A stretch of DNA of 64,000 bases from Dysgonomonas gadei ATCC BAA-286 (GCF_000213555.1 NZ_GL891982.1:62001-126000), one strand, 5' to 3'. Numbered from the stretch's first letter, positions 43,812 through 53,188 are shown. Translations and numbers: made by a program. Notes: a model not told the origin generated them from the letters alone.

Positions 43812-43851
43812 TATAATAATAGAGTTAACCTTTTTCTAATAGGTGATTGAT

Positions 43852-43900
43852 AAGTAAAACGGCTTTTGGCGTTCCCTTTATTTATAAAGCCGTTTTACTT
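43852..43900. terminator. Terminator of the glycosyltransferase-SpoIID-AmpG operon
   Basis: A perfect 15-bp inverted repeat (AAGTAAAACGGCTTT at 43852-43866 and its complement at 43886-43900) with a T-rich 3' side. Confidence 0.8.
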
Positions 43901-43952
43901 TTATCATTCGTAAACATCTATCAACAAAGTATTCATAATTTAATTTACTATT

Positions 43953-45188
43953 ATGAAAAAAATATTTCTGATATTGGCAGCTATATCAATAATCCCTGCC
44001 TTATGTTTCGCTCAAAAAATAAGAATAAAAACTGGCATTGAAGTTCTGAAAGATCAAAACTTTAAAATACTGGAAGGAAAACGCGTAGGTCTGATTACAA
44101 ACCCTACAGGAGTCGATAACAATATGAAGTCTGTTATTGATGTACTCTATGAGGCCCCGAATGTAAATCTGACAGCACTTTTTGCTCCTGAACATGGAGT
44201 ACGAGGCGACAGGCATGCCGGAGACTATGTAGAAACCGTCACCGACCCCAAAACCGGGCTTACGGTTTATTCCCTTCATGGTAAAACACGCAAAGCGACA
44301 CCCGATATGCTGAAAGATATCGATGTTCTTGTATATGACATACAGGATATAGGCAGCCGTTCATTCACATACATCAGCACAATGGGGCTGGCTATGGAAG
44401 CAGCCGCAGAAAACAATATCGAATTCGTTGTTCTGGACAGACCAAATCCTCTGGGCGGACAAAAGGTAGAAGGCTGTCTGGTAGAAGACGGCTTTATATC
44501 ATTTGTGAGCCAGTTCAAAATACCATATGTATATGGACTAACCTGCGGAGAACTGGCATTGCTTCTCAATGGGGAAAACATGTTGAAAGGCAAATGCAAG
44601 CTACAGGTAGTAAAAATGAAAGGCTGGAAACGAAAAATGACTTATGACCAAACAGGCCTGCAATGGATACCATCATCACCTCACATTCCCCAGCCGGTTT
44701 CTGCTATATTTTATCCGGTTTCGGGCATATTGGGAGAACTGGGATATATGTCTATCGGTGTAGGGTATACAATCCCTTTTCAGATGTTTGCAACAGAGTG
44801 GATCGACGCTGACGATTTAGCGGGAAACCTGAATCGTTTACGACTACCCGGTGTACATTTCCGACCTATACACTTAAAACCATTCTATTCGGTAGGACAA
44901 GGCAAACTATATCAAGGGGTGCAGGTGCATATAATGGATTACGAAAAGGCAAGATTGTCCGAAATACAATTCTACGTTATGCAGGAAGTAGCTAAGTTAT
45001 ATCCGGACAAAGCTGTATTCAACAATGCTGACCAAAAGCGTTTCAGGATGTTCGACCAGGTTGCGGGAAGTGATTATATCAGATTGACCTTCGCAAAAAA
45101 TAACAGCTTCGACGATATTAAAGATTTTTGGTATAAAGACACAGAGGCTTTCAAACGGCTATCAAAAAAGTATTATTTATATAAATAA
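43953..45188 (+). CDS. namZ: DUF1343 protein, exo-beta-N-acetylmuramidase NamZ-like
   Basis: Of 411 residues the first 21 are a signal peptide ending CFAQ. The DUF1343 core shows GKRVGLITNPTGVD (about 43-56), ALFAPEHGVRGD (about 77-88), VYSLHGKTRKATP, DVLVYDIQDIGSRSFTYIST (about 127-146), VLDRPNPLGG and VYGLTCGELALL. The DUF1343 family founder NamZ cleaves terminal MurNAc from peptidoglycan ends in the periplasm. It lies directly behind the AmpG-like permease but after a terminator, so as its own unit. The gene name is by family only. Confidence 0.88.
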   Translation: MKKIFLILAAISIIPALCFAQKIRIKTGIEVLKDQNFKILEGKRVGLITNPTGVDNNMKSVIDVLYEAPNVNLTALFAPEHGVRGDRHAGDYVETVTDPKTGLTVYSLHGKTRKATPDMLKDIDVLVYDIQDIGSRSFTYISTMGLAMEAAAENNIEFVVLDRPNPLGGQKVEGCLVEDGFISFVSQFKIPYVYGLTCGELALLLNGENMLKGKCKLQVVKMKGWKRKMTYDQTGLQWIPSSPHIPQPVSAIFYPVSGILGELGYMSIGVGYTIPFQMFATEWIDADDLAGNLNRLRLPGVHFRPIHLKPFYSVGQGKLYQGVQVHIMDYEKARLSEIQFYVMQEVAKLYPDKAVFNNADQKRFRMFDQVAGSDYIRLTFAKNNSFDDIKDFWYKDTEAFKRLSKKYYLYK

Positions 45189-45256
45189 AGTAGACAGATA
45201 TCAATATTTACATATCTTATATCGACAAATAATCTTTTATTTTATAGCATTTTTAT

Positions 45257-45264
45257 TATCTTTG
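45257..45264 (+). promoter_or_regulatory. -7 box of the DUF1080 gene
   Basis: TATCTTTG, 44 bp before the ATG at 45309. Confidence 0.55.
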
Positions 45265-45308
45265 TTGAAATAGTTAATTATTTTATTTAATACCAAAGCC
45301 CTAATTTA

Positions 45309-46586
45309 ATGAAACCAAAAATTAAAAACTTTATTACATCATGTGCTATCTTGTCCATAGCATTGACTTCCTGCAACAGTACACAACCCGAAAACACTTT
45401 ATCGGAAAAGGAAAAAGCCGAAGGATGGCAATTGCTATTTGACGGAAAGACAATGGCCGGATGGAAAGACTATAACGGTACAACTCTTACGCAGCCGTGG
45501 CATGTAGTTGAAGGTTGTATCCAGGCCAAAGGCGATGGCAGCGATGCCAGCGGTTATATTGTAACTGATAAGCAATACGAAAACTTCGAACTTTCATGGG
45601 ACTGGAAGCTATCTAAAGGCGGCAACAGCGGTATGTTGTACCATGTGGTAGAACGCCCTCAATATAGTGTACCTTATGTTACAGGCCCCGAATACCAATT
45701 GATAGATGCCCCTAATTTCCCCGACAAACTGGAAGACTGGCAAAATATGGGTGCAGATTATGCGATGCATATTCCTGATACATCTCTGATGAAAGTAAAC
45801 CCACAGGGAGAATGGAACAATTCTAGAATTGTATTCGACAATGGGCATGTTGAACATTGGCTCAATGGTGTAAAGATAATTGAATTCGAGGCATGGACCG
45901 ACGACTGGTATGCGCGTAAGAACAGCGGCAAATGGCACAATGCACCGGAATACGGACTGGCTAAAAAAGGTGTGCTATGCCTGCAAGATCACGGATATCC
46001 GGCATCGTTCCGCAATATCAAGATAAAAGAGCTTCCCCGCAAGACAAAAGAGGTGACACTCTTTAATGGTACAGACCTTACAGGATGGGATGTATACGGA
46101 ACCGAAAAATGGTATGTACAGGACGGGCTGTTAGTTTGCGAAAGTGGCCCGGACAAACAATACGGCTACTTAGCCACACGCGAATATTATGATGATTTCG
46201 ACCTGACTGTCGAATTTAAGCAGGAAGCCGACGGAAACTCCGGCGTATTTATCCGCTCTTTTATAGAAAAGGATGTGAAAGTAAACGGATGGCAAGTAGA
46301 AGTAGCTCCTAAAGGTCATGGTACAGGCGGTATTTATGAATCTTACGGACGCGGATGGATCATAGAAGCTCCAAAAGAAAAAGATAATGTGCTAAAAGTC
46401 GGAGACTGGAACACAATGCGCATTCTGGTTCAGGGAGATAAAGTTACTACCTGGCTCAACGGTGAAGAAATAGTAAATCTCGTGGACGAAAAAATCGGAC
46501 AGGGACAAGGGCGTATTGCGCTCCAAATACACGATGGTGGAGGAATTAAAGTATTGTGGCGCAATCTGAAGCTGAAAACACTATAA
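45309..46586 (+). CDS. Lipoprotein with two DUF1080 (3-keto-glucoside hydrolase-type) domains
   Basis: The 425-residue protein has a lipoprotein signal (ILSIALTSC, cysteine near 22) and two LamG-like DUF1080 domains in tandem. Domain 1 (about 36-235) has GWQLLFDGKTMAGWKDYNG and GNSGMLYHV. Domain 2 (about 245-424) has EVTLFNGTDLTGWDVYG and GNSGVFIRSF. DUF1080 proteins include 3-keto-disaccharide hydrolases. Both halves keep the family aromatic and glycine signature. A terminator hairpin follows. The substrate is unknown, perhaps plant or bacterial glycosides. Confidence 0.88.
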   Translation: MKPKIKNFITSCAILSIALTSCNSTQPENTLSEKEKAEGWQLLFDGKTMAGWKDYNGTTLTQPWHVVEGCIQAKGDGSDASGYIVTDKQYENFELSWDWKLSKGGNSGMLYHVVERPQYSVPYVTGPEYQLIDAPNFPDKLEDWQNMGADYAMHIPDTSLMKVNPQGEWNNSRIVFDNGHVEHWLNGVKIIEFEAWTDDWYARKNSGKWHNAPEYGLAKKGVLCLQDHGYPASFRNIKIKELPRKTKEVTLFNGTDLTGWDVYGTEKWYVQDGLLVCESGPDKQYGYLATREYYDDFDLTVEFKQEADGNSGVFIRSFIEKDVKVNGWQVEVAPKGHGTGGIYESYGRGWIIEAPKEKDNVLKVGDWNTMRILVQGDKVTTWLNGEEIVNLVDEKIGQGQGRIALQIHDGGGIKVLWRNLKLKTL

Positions 46587-46638
46587 TAAAAAACACTACT
46601 TTTTCTGCAATAGCTTTTCATATTGTACCATATACTAA

Positions 46639-46668
46639 AAAGGGTTACCCGCTTAGGTAACCCTTTGA
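46639..46668 (+). terminator. Terminator after the DUF1080 gene
   Basis: AAAGGGTTACC/GGTAACCCTTT (46639-46649 and 46656-46666), 11-bp stem, usable on both strands. Confidence 0.75.
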
Positions 46669-46696
46669 TTTATTTATATGACCGTAATGATATTTA

Positions 46697-47518
46697 TTAT
46701 TTCTGGCAAGATGGACAATAATACACTGTACCCCCCAGATATGCTTCTTTCACAATTTCGCCTCCACAGTTAGGACAAGGTCGCTTATACGTATTTTTGG
46801 AGAGAAGGCATTTATATCCTCCAAAATTGCCATAGAAGTCCTTTTCTGTATCGCGCCCTCCTTTATCGGTCATACTTTGCAATGTAACCTTCAGACAATG
46901 AAACAGGTCTCCCCTTTCAAAATCGGAAATAGTTGATATTTTTCGCTTCGGATGAAGCCCTGCCTTGAACAGTATATCCTGCAATACGCCGTTGCCCAGC
47001 CCCGGTATGCGTTGTTCGGTAGCCAGCAAGGCTTTTACTGACATATCTTTTTTCACGTTGCTGAATATGCTATCGAAATACTGCCTGTCAAACTTATCTG
47101 CCAGAGGAGAAATACTATTGAGGCTGTTGCGATGATAGAAGTTGTCCATTTCTCCTTTATATGCATAGATGGCGCCATACATAGACACGGTGAAAGCCAT
47201 AAAGCTTTTATCGTCGAACTCTATCAATAACTGATGCTTGACGGGATGGCTTTCGAAAGAAGGATAGTATTTCAGATTTGTGCCATCACCTATGGAGATT
47301 TTCACATCTTCGTCGCAAAGTATATCTAAAAAAGCTCCATACCCTCTTACCCCCTCAATCTCTCGTCCGACAAGTATATCGGGATACAAGAGTGGATCGC
47401 CATTATACCATGTAAACTTATGCGGACTAGTAGCCTGTACAACCTTTACTATCCGCTTCCCTGCCAGAATTGTTTCGGCCTGACGGCTGATTGTATTTGA
47501 TTCGGGTATCTCAATCAT
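46697..47518 (-). CDS. Fpg/Nei-family DNA glycosylase-like protein lacking the catalytic proline
   Basis: The 273-residue protein has all three Fpg/Nei domains: the N-terminal sheet, the H2TH region (LATEQRIPGLGNGVLQDILF, about 166-185) and a C-terminal zinc finger (C248, C251, C268, C271). The N-terminus reads MIEIPE instead of MPELPE. The proline that forms the Schiff base in Fpg/Nei is isoleucine, while the catalytic glutamate remains. Related proteins with MIE(I/L)PE starts exist in other bacteria and are poorly studied. It follows the antiporter gene by 37 bp. Confidence 0.88.
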   Translation of the reverse strand: MIEIPESNTISRQAETILAGKRIVKVVQATSPHKFTWYNGDPLLYPDILVGREIEGVRGYGAFLDILCDEDVKISIGDGTNLKYYPSFESHPVKHQLLIEFDDKSFMAFTVSMYGAIYAYKGEMDNFYHRNSLNSISPLADKFDRQYFDSIFSNVKKDMSVKALLATEQRIPGLGNGVLQDILFKAGLHPKRKISTISDFERGDLFHCLKVTLQSMTDKGGRDTEKDFYGNFGGYKCLLSKNTYKRPCPNCGGEIVKEAYLGGTVYYCPSCQK

Positions 47519-47555
47519 GATCTCTAGATTTATATTCCACGATTAAAGAAGTCTA

Positions 47556-49928
47556 TTAAGGTATAATTGGTTGTAAATCATCAATATTTTCTTCAAAAGA
47601 ATTCAGTTTCTCCTTCTCTCCGGCAAGCCATATGATATCCCCTTCTTCAAACATAAAGTTAGGAGTAAACTGTATAATAGATTCATCATTCCGGTCTATG
47701 CCAATAACCATACATTCGGTTTTCTCACGTATAGCGGCATTAGCTATGGTCTTACCCACGAGCGGAGAATCCGGCTCCACAAGGAATTGCGACAAACTCA
47801 CATGGTGTTGGGCTTCTTCTTCCATTTGCGAGGCCTGCTCCCGCTTATCGTGAAGATATTGAGCCAAAGTCTGCATCTCTTCATCAGAGCCTGAAACTAC
47901 AAGCTTATCGAAGGGATAGAGACGTTCGTTCCCATCAGGAATATTTATTTTTTTACTTCCACGTATTATTGTTACAATATTCACACCCGTCTTTTGCCTG
48001 AAATTAAGTTCACGCAATGTCTTTCCTATACTAGGTGACGATTGGGAGATTTCAAATTCTTCGACATGTATACTCTTGGAACGCAGATCATTAGCTACTG
48101 TAGGTAGAAATGCCGCTTTTTTCTCATCGTATTTTTGCTTCAGATTCAGATTCTCAAGGAAACGAGCCTCTATTTTTCGCGACTGCTTCTTGAATCCCTG
48201 AGAAAATACAATCAATGTAACTACAGCCAGTGATATTATCACCATCAGTATTGTCAGCCTTGGGAATAACGGGATCAGAACCATCAGTACCAATGCAACA
48301 CAGATAACGATGCGGAAAGCGATAAGAGAAATTAATGCCCCTCTGTTGAAACGGTTGTCTCTCCACAGATTCTTGAATTCTTCCGAACGGTTTTTCTTCA
48401 TCATGACAGCACGCAGGAATGGGGCCATCAGCGTAAGGGTAATCACCGCCGCCAATATATTCCCCCAGATACTTCCAGGTACATATTCAACGATATATGG
48501 ATTTATAAAATTCTGAAATACAAGAAGTATTGCAATAGAAATAGTCGTATATATAGCAACTAATTTGAGTATGCTTTGAAGTAATTTCTTCCAGTCGTTT
48601 TGTTTATTAACGGTATTATAGCTTGACATACCATACCCCTCTATCAGTTTATCCCATTTCTTAGGAATGCGTTTTTCGAGCCAATTATAAGCAGGTTCAG
48701 CTCCCTTGATACAATATGGGGTTGTAAATGTAGTTATCACCGATACGGCAACAATGATAGGGTAAAGCGTTTCGGTAATAACCCCCAGTCCCATTCCCAG
48801 AGAAGCAATAATGAATGAAAACTCACCGATCTGAGCCAGACTGAAACCCGATTGTAAGGCTACCTTCAGGCCTTCCCCCGATGCCAATACTCCGACAGTA
48901 GCAAAAATAGTACGTCCGATAAGGATAACTAATGTCAGTATCAGAATAAGCACGGCATATTCTCCGATCACAGCCGGATCTATCATCATACCTACCGATA
49001 CAAAGAAAACGGCTCCAAACAGGTTCTTCAGTGGTTCGATAAGATGTTCTATATGTTTAGACTCGATTGTTTCGGCCAAAATTGATCCCATAATAAATGC
49101 GCCCAAGGCAGCAGAGAAACCGACACTAGTAGCAAACAGTACCATGCCCAGGCAAAGACCAACAGCAACAATAAGCAATGTTTCGTCATTCAGGTATTTT
49201 TTCAGTTTCTTTAGCATTGTAGGTATCATATAAATACCCACCACAAACCAGATAAGCATAAAGAAGACCAGTTTAACCACACTATTTGCGACTTCGCCGC
49301 TCTCGAAATGCTGGCTGGAAGCAAATGTGGTAAGCAATACCATCATTACAATGGCTGCAATATCTTCTACGATAAGCATCCCGAATACTATGCCTGCAAA
49401 CTTTTTCTTTTGCAGCCCCATATCGTTAAATGCCTTTATAATAATAGTAGTGGAGGACATGGACAACATACAGCCGAGATAAATACTATCCATTGAGGTC
49501 CAGTCATCGATAAGATTGACAATAAATAGCTCACCAGCCAGATAACCGATTATTATCATCGATCCCAAATTGATGAGCGTAGCTATCGAGGCCTTTCCCC
49601 CCACATCTATCAGTTTCTTGAAACTGAATTCCAGCCCTAGCGCAAATAGAAGAAATATGACCCCGATTTCAGCCCAGATGCTAACATTAGCCATATCGGA
49701 TATTTCCGGCAATACCTTAAACACATCGGCAACCTGCCCTTCGGGGATGTCGGTTACTTTTACAACCAGGTCTTCTATAAATTTTTTGAAATGAAGACTC
49801 GCAATGAATCCTGCAACAATGTACCCGAGTACAACAGGTTGTTTCAACCATTTAAATACAATGGTTATAAACCCGGCTGTAATAAGTATTATAGCCAAGT
49901 CACTTATAAAATCTGGAAGATGCGCCAT
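47556..49928 (-). CDS. CPA2-family monovalent cation:proton antiporter with two RCK_C domains
   Basis: Of 790 residues the first 410 form the Na+/H+ exchanger fold (VVLGYIVAGFIASLHF, SSTTIIIKAFNDMGLQKKKF, LGAFIMGSILAET). Residues about 440-590 add further hydrophobic segments (LKLVAIYTTISIAILLVFQ, ILMVIISLAVVTLIVF) not usual for KefB. Two TrkA/RCK_C regulatory domains end the protein (about 635-705 and 715-788; SSPSIGKTLRELNFR, DSPLVGKTIANAAI). No RCK_N domain is present. It would exchange K+ or Na+ for protons in the inner membrane. Transcribed with the Fpg-like gene. Confidence 0.9.
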   Translation of the reverse strand: MAHLPDFISDLAIILITAGFITIVFKWLKQPVVLGYIVAGFIASLHFKKFIEDLVVKVTDIPEGQVADVFKVLPEISDMANVSIWAEIGVIFLLFALGLEFSFKKLIDVGGKASIATLINLGSMIIIGYLAGELFIVNLIDDWTSMDSIYLGCMLSMSSTTIIIKAFNDMGLQKKKFAGIVFGMLIVEDIAAIVMMVLLTTFASSQHFESGEVANSVVKLVFFMLIWFVVGIYMIPTMLKKLKKYLNDETLLIVAVGLCLGMVLFATSVGFSAALGAFIMGSILAETIESKHIEHLIEPLKNLFGAVFFVSVGMMIDPAVIGEYAVLILILTLVILIGRTIFATVGVLASGEGLKVALQSGFSLAQIGEFSFIIASLGMGLGVITETLYPIIVAVSVITTFTTPYCIKGAEPAYNWLEKRIPKKWDKLIEGYGMSSYNTVNKQNDWKKLLQSILKLVAIYTTISIAILLVFQNFINPYIVEYVPGSIWGNILAAVITLTLMAPFLRAVMMKKNRSEEFKNLWRDNRFNRGALISLIAFRIVICVALVLMVLIPLFPRLTILMVIISLAVVTLIVFSQGFKKQSRKIEARFLENLNLKQKYDEKKAAFLPTVANDLRSKSIHVEEFEISQSSPSIGKTLRELNFRQKTGVNIVTIIRGSKKINIPDGNERLYPFDKLVVSGSDEEMQTLAQYLHDKREQASQMEEEAQHHVSLSQFLVEPDSPLVGKTIANAAIREKTECMVIGIDRNDESIIQFTPNFMFEEGDIIWLAGEKEKLNSFEENIDDLQPIIP

Positions 49929-50241
49929 ATATTTATAATAATCTATTTTTTGTGTATATTTTCTCTGTTCCTAGAAAGGATGTTACCAACAGATGTTTTT
50001 GGCATTTAAAAGTAACAAAAAAAAATGATTTTAGAAATAAAAAATCAAATTGTCATTAAAATTTATCAATTTGCCTCTTTTTTAAGATTCTTTCCTCTTT
50101 GCTGTCAACTAGGCGTTTAGCCTGTTGATTTTTATATTTATTAATTAACAAATTATTTTGTTAACAATTTATTCTACTTTTGCATTTGAACAATGTGATA
50201 TTCACATTCGTTTAAATAAAACAGTAACAAAATTTTAGAAA
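49929..50241. other. Divergent region between the antiporter and OmpA-family genes
   Basis: 313 AT-rich bp. Apart from the plus-strand promoter at 50175 and an AT-rich TTAATTAACAAATTATTTTG patch near 50141 I see no signal. Confidence 0.4.
50175..50182 (+). promoter_or_regulatory. -7 box of the OmpA-family gene
   Basis: TACTTTTG, 59 bp before the ATG; the long leader fits an abundant, stable mRNA. Confidence 0.55.
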
Positions 50242-51390
50242 ATGAAAAAGGTTCTTTTAACTATCGCAGCAGTTGCTATATCTGCAGCTCCTGCACTGGC
50301 ACAAGAAAAAGCTATTGTTCCGTCAAAATTTGGCGATAATTGGTTTCTACAATTACAAGGCGGCGCATCCTACACAATCAGTGAGTATCACAAAGATGCA
50401 TCTTTCGGAGATGTTGTAACTCCATATGCTGCAGTATCTCTTGGTAAATATTTTTCACCGAAAACAGGTGCACGTCTACAAGTTGGCGGATGGGAATCCA
50501 AAAACTATTATAAATTGAATAATACAGATGGTACATACAAATCGAAGTATTTCCAAATCAATGCTGATGGATTACTTAACCTTACCAATTTGGTACTTCC
50601 TTACAAAGAAGACAGAATGTTCAATCTGATTGGTTTTGCCGGTCTTGGTTATGTACATGTATTCAAAGATTCTGAAAATGGTATCCATACTGTAAATAGC
50701 ATTGTACCACGTGCAGGTTTGCAAGCTGATTTCCGTGTAAGCGAAATAGCAAGTATCAACCTGGAAGTTGCAGGTAACCTTATGCGTGACGATTTTAACG
50801 GTCGTGAACAAGGTTCACACTATGATGGTACAGTAAATGCATTACTGGGAGTTTCTTTTAAATTATCGAAAGGCGGCTTCAAAATTGTAGATGCAGCAGA
50901 CCCTGCAGAACTACAACGTTTGAATAACCAAATAAATGATCAGAGAGCTTTACTTGGTAACAAAGATTCTGAAATCAGCAGACTGAAAACAGAATTGGCT
51001 AACAAACCTGAACCTCAGGTAATAGTACAGGAAACTAAAGAAATTAAAGAACAGACAGAAGTATTGATGAATGCTGTTGTGGTATTCCGCATTGGTAGCG
51101 CTAAACTTGAGCAAAACCAGGATATCAATATCTTCAATGCTGCCCGCTATTTGAAAGACAATCCTAGTGTTAACGTGGTAGTTACAGGTTATGCTGATAA
51201 GAGCACCGGTACAGCTGCAATCAACCAAAGGCTGTCTGAACAACGTGCCGAAGCAGTAGCAAAAGTACTGATCGACAAATACGATATTGCTCCTAGCCGT
51301 ATCACAACAAAAGCCAGTGGCGACAAAGAACAATTGTTCCCTACCGACCAATGGAATCGTGTAGTCGTGTTTACAGCTGTAACTAAGTAA
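50242..51390 (+). CDS. OmpA-family outer membrane protein
   Basis: The 382-residue protein has a signal peptide (VLLTIAAVAISAAPALAQ), an N-terminal eight-strand-like beta-barrel (about 22-215, WFLQLQGGASYTI..., ALLGVSFKLSKGGF) and a short helical linker (QRLNNQINDQRALLGNKD). A C-terminal OmpA peptidoglycan-binding domain (about 270-380) holds VVFRIGSAKLEQNQDINIF, VVVTGYADKSTGTAAINQRL and AEAVAKVLIDKYDIAPSRI. It ties the outer membrane to the wall. It is a single gene with its own promoter and terminator and is likely highly expressed. Confidence 0.95.
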   Translation: MKKVLLTIAAVAISAAPALAQEKAIVPSKFGDNWFLQLQGGASYTISEYHKDASFGDVVTPYAAVSLGKYFSPKTGARLQVGGWESKNYYKLNNTDGTYKSKYFQINADGLLNLTNLVLPYKEDRMFNLIGFAGLGYVHVFKDSENGIHTVNSIVPRAGLQADFRVSEIASINLEVAGNLMRDDFNGREQGSHYDGTVNALLGVSFKLSKGGFKIVDAADPAELQRLNNQINDQRALLGNKDSEISRLKTELANKPEPQVIVQETKEIKEQTEVLMNAVVVFRIGSAKLEQNQDINIFNAARYLKDNPSVNVVVTGYADKSTGTAAINQRLSEQRAEAVAKVLIDKYDIAPSRITTKASGDKEQLFPTDQWNRVVVFTAVTK

Positions 51391-51412
51391 AAATATAATA
51401 CAGTGTTATATG

Positions 51413-51444
51413 AAAAGGATGTCTTTTGAGGCATCCTTTTTTAT
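51413..51444 (+). terminator. Terminator of the OmpA-family gene
   Basis: AAAAGGATG (51413-51421) pairs with CATCCTTTT (51432-51440), then a T-tract. Confidence 0.85.
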
Positions 51445-52036
51445 TTGGTCAGGTCAAGAGCTATATCAGCAGAAATATATCAGGAAAACCGCACAGTATT
51501 TAGTTTTTTCTGAAAAAGTTTATCTATGTAATTAGAGCCGATAACCCTTAGCTGTTAGCTTACAGTTCTTTGAAATATTGGAATAAGTGGTAAGTAGTAA
51601 GTAGTAAGTTTTAAGTAATAGGTTGAAAGACCTGCATTTCTGTTTACTGCTAACTGTTTACTGTTAACTGTAAATAGTGTTACCTTTGTTACCTTTTAAT
51701 GAAGGAGATGCTTCGCACCATTTAGCATGACAAAATAATTATTAATTGTTCATTCTTAATTATCAATTGTTTTCCGTTACTTTTGTTACCTTTTAATTAG
51801 ACATTGTTAATTAACGCAAATATTACAGGTGAAAAAATAATGAAAAAGTGTCAGAAGTGTCAGGTTTTAACAATCCATAGTTAATAGATATAAATATGGC
51901 TGTAAATTATAAGTAATGACCTGAATTTTGCGCCTTAGCGTCTTTGCGAGAGAATACTGTTAACTGAAACGTGGCCTATTTCGTGAGTTTGCCTTAAAAA
52001 TGCAATGCATCTATCGGATATAAAGAAAGAAAAATG
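51445..52036. repeat. Gene-free mosaic of dispersed repeats before pheS
   Basis: The same modules as around 22.5-23.8 kb in a similar order. These are the 80-bp unit (about 51505-51590), a tandem of TAAGTAG/TAACTG short repeats (51592-51675), the GTTAC-bounded unit (51677-51817, carrying an inserted CATTCTTAATTATCAATTG), a GTCAG module (51848-51895) and the tail block (51917-52000, ACCTTAGCG... type with CTTTGCGAGA). No structured element sits here, unlike at 22.9 kb. Confidence 0.75.
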
Positions 52037-52044
52037 TATTTTTG
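52037..52044 (+). promoter_or_regulatory. -7 box of pheS
   Basis: TATTTTTG, 32 bp before the ATG at 52077. Confidence 0.6.
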
Positions 52045-52076
52045 TACTCGTTTCTTAGAAAATACGAAAACTAGAT

Positions 52077-53096
52077 ATGATTGACAAAATTAACCAGCTG
52101 TTGTCTGAAATAGATAACCTGAAAGCCGCTAAGGCAGAGGAAATAGAAGCTCTGCGCATTAAGTATCTGAGTAAGAAAGGTGAAGTTTCAATGTTGATGA
52201 ACGATTTTCGCAACGTTGCTGCCGAGCAGAAACGTGAGGTAGGAATGAGACTCAACGAGCTGAAAGAAAAAGCGCAGGAGAAAATCAACCAGTTGAAAGA
52301 TTCACTCGAAAACTCACAAACGGGCGATTCTTCTATAGACCTTACCCGCACTGCGGCTCCAATAGCATTAGGTACCCGTCATCCCTTATCAATTGTTAAG
52401 AAAGAAATCTGTGATATATTTCGCCGTCTCGGATTTTCTATTGCCGAAGGACCGGAAATAGAGGATGACTGGCATGTATTCTCATCCCTCAACTTTGCCG
52501 AAGACCATCCGGCACGTGACATGCAGGATACATTCTTCATTGCACGCAGCCCCGAAATAGTGCTCCGTACGCATACATCGTCCGTGCAAACCCGTGTGAT
52601 GGAGAAACAACAACCTCCCATCCGTATCATCTGTCCCGGACGTGTATATCGCAACGAGGCTATTTCATACCGCGCACATTGTTTCTTCCATCAGGTAGAA
52701 GCTCTTTATATTGACAAAAATGTGTCATTTGCCGATCTTAAACAAGCATTATTGTTTTTTGCTAAAGAAATGTTCGGCGCGGATACTAAAATTCGCCTGC
52801 GTCCTTCTTACTTCCCTTTCACAGAGCCTAGTGCAGAAATGGATATATCATGTAATATCTGTGGAGGCAAAGGTTGTCCGTTCTGCAAACATACAGGCTG
52901 GGTAGAAATATTAGGTTGTGGTATGGTAGACCCGAATGTATTGGAAAACTGCGGCATTGACAGCAAAGTATATACCGGTTATGCCTTAGGAATGGGTATA
53001 GAACGTATTACCAATCTCAAATACAGGGTAAAAGACCTACGCATGTTCTCTGAGAATGACAAACGTTTCTTAGAACAGTTCGAAAGCGCACATTGA
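52077..53096 (+). CDS. pheS: Phenylalanyl-tRNA synthetase alpha subunit
   Basis: PheS forms the catalytic half of the (alpha beta)2 synthetase that charges tRNA-Phe. The 339-residue protein has the N-terminal coiled coil (about 1-85), GTRHPLSIVKKEICDIFRRL, motif 2-like RTHTSSVQTRVME (about 163-175) and FPFTEPSAEMDISC (about 247-260). A zinc-type CNICGGKGCPFC stretch and motif 3 GYALGMGIERITNLKY (about 302-317) follow. pheT is not adjacent, as is common in this phylum. Confidence 0.97.
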   Translation: MIDKINQLLSEIDNLKAAKAEEIEALRIKYLSKKGEVSMLMNDFRNVAAEQKREVGMRLNELKEKAQEKINQLKDSLENSQTGDSSIDLTRTAAPIALGTRHPLSIVKKEICDIFRRLGFSIAEGPEIEDDWHVFSSLNFAEDHPARDMQDTFFIARSPEIVLRTHTSSVQTRVMEKQQPPIRIICPGRVYRNEAISYRAHCFFHQVEALYIDKNVSFADLKQALLFFAKEMFGADTKIRLRPSYFPFTEPSAEMDISCNICGGKGCPFCKHTGWVEILGCGMVDPNVLENCGIDSKVYTGYALGMGIERITNLKYRVKDLRMFSENDKRFLEQFESAH

Positions 53097-53123
53097 TTAT
53101 AATTATTCAATCTTCTTAGAATA

Positions 53124-53158
53124 AAAAGCCATCTCCTTGTATTGAGATGGCTTTTCAT
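53124..53158. terminator. Terminator after pheS
   Basis: AAAAGCCATCTC/GAGATGGCTTTT (53124-53135 and 53144-53155), 12-bp perfect stem. Confidence 0.85.
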
Positions 53159-53188
53159 TTGTAGCATTTGTCTTTTACTGTTAAGTAA

